DNA of 64,000 bases from positions 47,373 to 111,372 of the forward strand of contig CAYYOK010000002.1 of NCBI GenBank assembly GCA_964473205.1, read 5' to 3'. The notes beneath the pieces were generated by a model, which was given only the letters and a program-made list of their open reading frames with translations, made no database searches and was not told where the DNA came from. Below are positions 60,109 through 64,000 of the stretch, in pieces; positions within the stretch are counted from its first letter, which is position 1, and each line of letters opens with the position of its first letter. Made by a program: the position numbers and the translations under genes. Origin of the DNA: CAYMRL01 sp964473205 (lineage in GTDB: Bacteria > Deinococcota > Deinococci > Deinococcales > Trueperaceae).

Positions 60109-60906
60109 ATGAACCAATCCGTCGCGGAGGCCCTGCTCGACCTGGCGAGTCGGTTGAGAGGCCCTGACGGCAAGACGGTCCAAGACGAGCTCGAACGCCG
60201 CTACCCTGAGCTGGAGGTGACCATCGCCTGGCTCGGCGAGCAGGGGCGCGTCGACGACGCCGTCCGTCTCGTTGCCACGCTGGGGCCTTTCTGGATGGGT
60301 GCCAAGCGCCTCGAAGAGGGTTGCGACTGGTTCGACCACGTCTTGACGCTGCCAGGTTGCACGGCCACGGTCCGCGGCACCGCCTGCTTCCATGCTGGCC
60401 TGCTGGCTACGTGGAAGGGTGACGACGCCTTGGCCGTCGCCCGACACCGAGAGGCGGTGGTCATCGGCAGCGAGCACGGCCTCGCGTCCATCGCCGCACA
60501 AGCGCTGACGGGGCTCGCCCGCATCGCGTTGCGCTCGGCCGATACAGCCGAGGCTCGCCGCCTGTGCCGCGAGGCGCTCGACCTCACCGAAGGCACCGAA
60601 GATAGGGTCGCTCGGTCCAACGCCTTGCACGTCATGGGCGTCGCTGCGCAGATGGCCGGCGACCTGCTCGAGGCCCGCGAGTTGATGGGCGAGCGCCTGG
60701 CCATGGCGCGCGAGCTGGGACAGATCGCGGCCGTAGCCTCGGAAGCCGGCAACCTCAGCATGGTCGAGCGCCAACTCGGCAACCTGGACGGGGCGGAGGA
60801 GTTGGCTCGCGAGAGCCTGGCGATAGACCTCGCCTCCGCTCGTGCCCGGGGCGCTGCGCTGGACCAGGCCGCTGCCGTCGAGTACGCGATAACGTCCGCT
60901 GACTGA
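60109..60906 (+). CDS. TPR-repeat protein
   Basis: 265 residues, leaderless-type start (TATCAT exactly 6 nt before ATG). Sequence resembles the C-terminal repeat half of LuxR/STAND regulators: ELEVTIAWLGEQGRVDDAVRLVATLGPFWMGAKRLEEGCDWFDHVLTLPG followed by about five TPR units (for example LARIALRSADTAEARRLCREAL). There is no ATPase or DNA-binding domain here. It may be a detached sensor domain or the remains of a larger regulator that kept its own promoter. Followed by the oxidoreductase gene one base after the stop. Confidence 0.75.
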   Translation: MNQSVAEALLDLASRLRGPDGKTVQDELERRYPELEVTIAWLGEQGRVDDAVRLVATLGPFWMGAKRLEEGCDWFDHVLTLPGCTATVRGTACFHAGLLATWKGDDALAVARHREAVVIGSEHGLASIAAQALTGLARIALRSADTAEARRLCREALDLTEGTEDRVARSNALHVMGVAAQMAGDLLEARELMGERLAMARELGQIAAVASEAGNLSMVERQLGNLDGAEELARESLAIDLASARARGAALDQAAAVEYAITSAD

Positions 60907-60907
60907 G

Positions 60908-62077
60908 GTGCGCGTGTCGAAGGTATTGGAACTGGACGTCATCGTCGTCGGAGCCGGCATCGTCGGCGCAGCCTGCGCGTTCCGCCTCTCGGCCCGCGGC
61001 CTCAAGGTGCTCGTCATCGACGCGGCTCCCGCGCCCGCGACCGGCTCGACCGGCAAGAGCGCCGCCGGGGTCAGGGTGCAGTTCACCAGCGAGACCAACG
61101 TGCGGCTGTCGTGGGAGAGCATCAGGGAGTACCGCGACTTCGAGGCGCTCAGCGGCGAGAGCGCCGAGTACCGTCCGATCGGCTACCTGTTCCTCGTCCC
61201 GCCCGAGTCGGCGGCCAGCCACCTGGCCGGCCTGGCGGTCCAGCGGAGCGTCGGCGCGCCGGTGGAGGCGCTGGCGCTCGACGACGCCCAGCGCCTCGTC
61301 GCGTTCGATCCGGCGGGCGTCGCCGTAGCGACCTACGGGCCCGCCGACGGCGTCATCGACCCTCACCGCGTCACCCTCGCCTACCTACGCCTGGCGCGCG
61401 AGCTCGGCTGCGAGGTCCTGCTCGAGTGCCCGTTGGTGTCGGCCGAGCGAGAAGGCGGAGCCTGGCGAGTAAGGACGCCGCAACGCGAACTGCTCGCGAG
61501 CCACGTCGTCAACGCTGCCGGCCCCTGGGCGGGCGAGGTGGGCCGCAGGGCCGGACTCGACGTCCCGGTCAGCCCGGTCAGCCGCATGGTGTTCACCACG
61601 ACGCCGTCGTTCGCGGGCGTCACCTACCCGCTCACGGTCGACGTCGCGACGGGCTTCTACCTGCGCAGCGAGGGCGCCAGGGTGATCATGGGCCGCTCCA
61701 ACCCGCGGCAGGAGCCGGGGTTCTTCGAGGGCGTCGACTGGGGCTGGCTCGACTCGGTCCTGGAGCCGGGCGTCGCGCGCTTCCCTTGGCTCGCCGACGC
61801 CAGCCTCGACCGGCGCGCGTGCTGGTGGGGCTACTACGAGGTGACCCCAGATCACAACCCGATCCTGGGCGCGATGCCGGGGGCCGAAGGCTGGGTCAAC
61901 GCCTGCGGCTTCTCGGGCCACGGGGTGCAGCAGGCGGCCGCGGTCGGCAGGCTCATCGCCGAGGAGATCGTCGATGGCCGTGCGCACAGCATCGACATCG
62001 ACCCTCTGAGGATCGAGCGGTTCTCGCGGCAAGATCGCGACCCATCCGCCCGTGCCGCCGAGAGCCACATCGTCTAG
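60908..62077 (+). CDS. FAD-dependent oxidoreductase, DAO family (sarcosine/D-amino-acid/glycine oxidase type)
   Basis: 389 residues from GTG 60908. N-terminal FAD-binding DVIVVGAGIVGAACAFRLSARGLKVLVIDA with GxGxxG; STGKSAAGVRVQ, VDPHRV-like VIDPHRVTLAYLR, VVNAAGPWAGEVG, and C-terminal WWGYYEVTPDHNPILGAMPGAEGWVNACGFSGHGVQQAA, all typical of glycine/sarcosine oxidase-like DAO proteins. Oxidises a secondary or primary amine with reduction of FAD; substrate not fixed. The start sits one base after the TPR gene stop, suggesting one transcript. Confidence 0.92.
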   Translation: MRVSKVLELDVIVVGAGIVGAACAFRLSARGLKVLVIDAAPAPATGSTGKSAAGVRVQFTSETNVRLSWESIREYRDFEALSGESAEYRPIGYLFLVPPESAASHLAGLAVQRSVGAPVEALALDDAQRLVAFDPAGVAVATYGPADGVIDPHRVTLAYLRLARELGCEVLLECPLVSAEREGGAWRVRTPQRELLASHVVNAAGPWAGEVGRRAGLDVPVSPVSRMVFTTTPSFAGVTYPLTVDVATGFYLRSEGARVIMGRSNPRQEPGFFEGVDWGWLDSVLEPGVARFPWLADASLDRRACWWGYYEVTPDHNPILGAMPGAEGWVNACGFSGHGVQQAAAVGRLIAEEIVDGRAHSIDIDPLRIERFSRQDRDPSARAAESHIV

Positions 62078-62212
62078 CCGCGAGGTAGTCCGCAAGCTGC
62101 AACGCCGCTGAAACGCGCCTCCGGGAGCATGGATCCTGGAGGTACACAACATGTCTCACTTCGCTCCGTTGGTCGCCAGCGCAGGTAGCCGGCGCCTCTC
62201 CAAGGATCCTAG

Positions 62213-63721
62213 GTGAGGTCGAGAGTCGCTGCGTCGGCGCTCGTCCTGGCTGCGGTCTTCACCATGAGCCTCGTATCGGCGCAAGCGGAGATCACTTCGA
62301 TCGAGCAGCTCAGGGCGGCCGCGGCATCCGGCGGCAGCTACACCCTGCCGGTGGGCAGCATCTTCATCGACGAGCCCGTGGTCGTGACATCCGAGCTGAC
62401 CATCGCGGGCGTGGGCGCGAACGACAGCATCCTGATCGTCAGGGGGGCGCGAGTTGGGCTCATCGTTCAGCCAGAAGGGAACCTGACCCTCAGCGGGCTG
62501 TGGGTCGACGGCGGACCGGCCGATACCCCGGGCGGAGCCGATCTGATCCAGGTCGCCGGCCGCCTCGTGGTCAGGGAGAGCCGCATCGCCGGCGGGCGCT
62601 TCGAGCAGGTCGGCAACAAGCCCTACGGCGTCGGATCGGGCGTGTACGTCGCGCTGGGTGGAGTCGCGACGCTCATCAACGTCTCGCTCGAGCGCAACGC
62701 CCTGGCCGCGGTAGAGGTCGACCACGACGCTACGATCGAGCTGGCGAGCAGCTTCGTGCGCAACAACCTCAACGGCATCGTCGTCGAGGGCGCCGCGCGC
62801 GCCACCCTGATCCAGAACTACATCCACAGCAACGTAGCGGTGGGCCTGACGATCCGCGGCAATGCCGTAGCCACCGTGGCGAACAACACCATCGAGGCGA
62901 ACGGCCGGCGCCAGGACGAGAACGGCGTCGCCTACGACGGCACCAGGATCCTCGGAAGCGCCCAGGTGACTCTCGCCAACAACCACTTCAACGCCAACCC
63001 GCGCTTCGCTCTGTCGGTGTCGGGCAACGCCAACGTGATGGCGAGCGGCAACCACTTCGAGAACAACGGCGGGTTCTCGGAGCGCGAGACTAAGCACCAC
63101 TCCGCTCTGCTCATCGCCGGCGATGCGACCTACTCCGGGAACGGCGAGCGCTTCAGCAGCAACCCGGGCGGCGCGATGGAATTGACCGCCAACGCCCGCG
63201 CCTCGCTGTTCGGAGCCGTGCTGCGCCAGACCGCCTCGAACGCCAGCATCTTCTTGGACGAGGCCAGCTCGCTGACGCTCGAGAACGGCGACGTGGAGGG
63301 CAACGAGGGGCCGATCGTCGTCCGGGGCCAGAGCGCGAGGCTTCAGGTCAGCGGCGGCAGGTTCGTCGGCTCCGGCGGCCACGCCTTCTACCTGGCGGGT
63401 GGAGAAAGCATCATCCAGGGCGCCGAGATCCTCGGGAACGCCGGGGTGGCGGTCAGGGTCGCCCGCGCCGCCGCCGCAACCGTGCACGGGAGCCTCGTCG
63501 CCAACAACGGCTCCGGCATCGTGTTCTTAGACGACTCGCGCGGTGACGTCAGGGGCAACAGGGTCGAGAACAACCGGTCGAACGGTATCGCGTTCGCCGA
63601 CGCCAGCTCCGGCGTCATGGTCGACAACGCGGTGGTTCACGCGCCGGGCGAGGGCGCCGCGATCTTCGTCGGGGCCGGCCTGACCGTGACCGCGCAGGGC
63701 AACACCGAGACGACGCCTTGA
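62213..63721 (+). CDS. Secreted right-handed parallel beta-helix protein
   Basis: 502 residues. Signal peptide (ASALVLAAVFTMSLVSAQA), then about 450 residues of parallel beta-helix repeats with recurring N-N-x-x-x-G-I/V and asparagine ladders, for example SFVRNNLNGIVVEGAARATLIQNYIHSN, TIEANGRRQDEN, ANNHFNANP, GNRVENNRSNGIAFAD. Folds like this (NosD/pectate lyase-like) bind or cleave polysaccharide, but no catalytic motif is visible. GTG start at 62213. Likely a secreted or surface carbohydrate-binding protein. Confidence 0.85.
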   Translation: MRSRVAASALVLAAVFTMSLVSAQAEITSIEQLRAAAASGGSYTLPVGSIFIDEPVVVTSELTIAGVGANDSILIVRGARVGLIVQPEGNLTLSGLWVDGGPADTPGGADLIQVAGRLVVRESRIAGGRFEQVGNKPYGVGSGVYVALGGVATLINVSLERNALAAVEVDHDATIELASSFVRNNLNGIVVEGAARATLIQNYIHSNVAVGLTIRGNAVATVANNTIEANGRRQDENGVAYDGTRILGSAQVTLANNHFNANPRFALSVSGNANVMASGNHFENNGGFSERETKHHSALLIAGDATYSGNGERFSSNPGGAMELTANARASLFGAVLRQTASNASIFLDEASSLTLENGDVEGNEGPIVVRGQSARLQVSGGRFVGSGGHAFYLAGGESIIQGAEILGNAGVAVRVARAAAATVHGSLVANNGSGIVFLDDSRGDVRGNRVENNRSNGIAFADASSGVMVDNAVVHAPGEGAAIFVGAGLTVTAQGNTETTP

Positions 63722-63746
63722 GCTGAGCCGCTCCGACCGGCACAGG

Positions 63747-63776
63747 GCCGGCGCTCTGATTCGTCAGGGCGCCGGC
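63747..63776 (+). terminator. Hairpin terminator with TTCG tetraloop
   Basis: GCCGGCGC-T-CTGA-TTCG-TCAG-G-GCGCCGGC forms a 13-bp stem (one G-T pair) closed by a TTCG tetraloop, followed by TCGTTCGT. Lies 26 bases after the beta-helix gene stop. Confidence 0.75.
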
Positions 63777-63797
63777 TCGTTCGTATACTCGTCCGAT

Positions 63798-64000
63798 ATG
63801 GCCAAGCGCATCGGGTTCCTGTCGTTCGGCCACTGGACGCCCTCGCCACATTCGCAGACGCGGTCGGCCGCAGACGCGCTGCTGCAGTCGATAGACCTCG
63901 CCGTCGCCGCCGAGGGGCTCGGCGCCGACGGCGCCTACTTCCGCGTGCACCACTTCGCGCGCCAGCTCGCCTCGCCGTTCCCGCTGCTGGCAGCGATCGG
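63798..64000 (+). CDS. Luciferase-like (LLM) flavin-dependent oxidoreductase, N-terminal fragment
   Basis: The first 67 codons only. MAKRIGFLSFGHWTPSPHSQTRSAADALLQ and AAEGLGADGAYFRVHHFARQLASPFPLLAAI match the start of the bacterial luciferase-like monooxygenase family; the DGAYFRVHHF block is the typical (E/R)HHF region. TATACT at 63784-63789 is a probable -10, 8 nt before the ATG. The rest lies outside the window. Confidence 0.85.
   Translation, partial: MAKRIGFLSFGHWTPSPHSQTRSAADALLQSIDLAVAAEGLGADGAYFRVHHFARQLASPFPLLAAI

Noticed and set aside
1..64000. CRISPR arrays, tRNA or rRNA genes, insertion sequences, integrases
   Set aside because: None seen by eye; no regularly spaced repeats, no cloverleaf-like sequence and no transposase-like protein.

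Overview
The window is a GC-rich draft or metagenome scaffold: two runs of ten Ns interrupt long coding regions at 26980-26989 and 50761-50770. Gene density is high and most genes are chromosomal metabolism. At least ten genes carry a -10 hexamer of the form TANNNT exactly 6 nt before the start codon with no ribosome binding site, so much of the genome appears to be transcribed leaderless. That promoter style, the GC content and the gene content suggest Deinococcota (a Trueperaceae-like organism), but no rRNA or marker gene is present to prove it.

Layout: 0-1.5 kb holds the end of a Fic protein gene, a DinB-like protein and a VOC protein. 1.6-8.9 kb is a catabolic operon: an RpiR/SIS regulator diverges from a sugar ABC importer, a CehA/McbA-type PHP hydrolase, a LOG phosphoribohydrolase and a BtpA-family TIM barrel, with two identical operators in the promoter region. 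9-10.3 kb has a yjdI/yjdJ-like pair and a cupin. 10.3-14.3 kb is an AT-richer island holding a two-gene RiPP locus (a Tat-signal precursor and a B12-binding radical SAM maturase) and a broken S-4TM effector gene. 14.3-24.9 kb is mostly housekeeping: 5-oxoprolinase genes pxpA and fused pxpBC, a subtilisin lipoprotein, a cystathionine gamma-synthase-type enzyme, an M20 peptidase, an ABC-F protein and an AlkD-like protein.

25-34.7 kb is a minus-strand block of large ATPase/TPR regulators and secreted proteins without recognised function. 34.7-46.5 kb holds a YggS-like protein, a GntR-controlled dihydrodipicolinate synthase-family enzyme, an incomplete dipeptide ABC transporter with a prolidase-type peptidase, a sugar isomerase with a Gfo/Idh oxidoreductase, and a CopC-type gene pair. 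46.5-64 kb is more plastic: a deleted DUF1697 gene, a sphingomyelinase-like phosphodiesterase, a GNAT-phosphoesterase fusion, another large regulator, a carboxylesterase gene between 46-bp direct repeats, a zinc-finger gene between 54-bp perfect direct repeats, two toxin-antitoxin pairs, an MFS exporter, a FAD oxidoreductase, a beta-helix protein and the start of a luciferase-like monooxygenase.

The most interesting points are the minimal RiPP system, in which a twin-arginine-targeted precursor ends in a run of Ile and Val and is coupled to a putative C-methyltransferase, and the repeated pattern of single-gene insertions at gene ends that leave long direct duplications.
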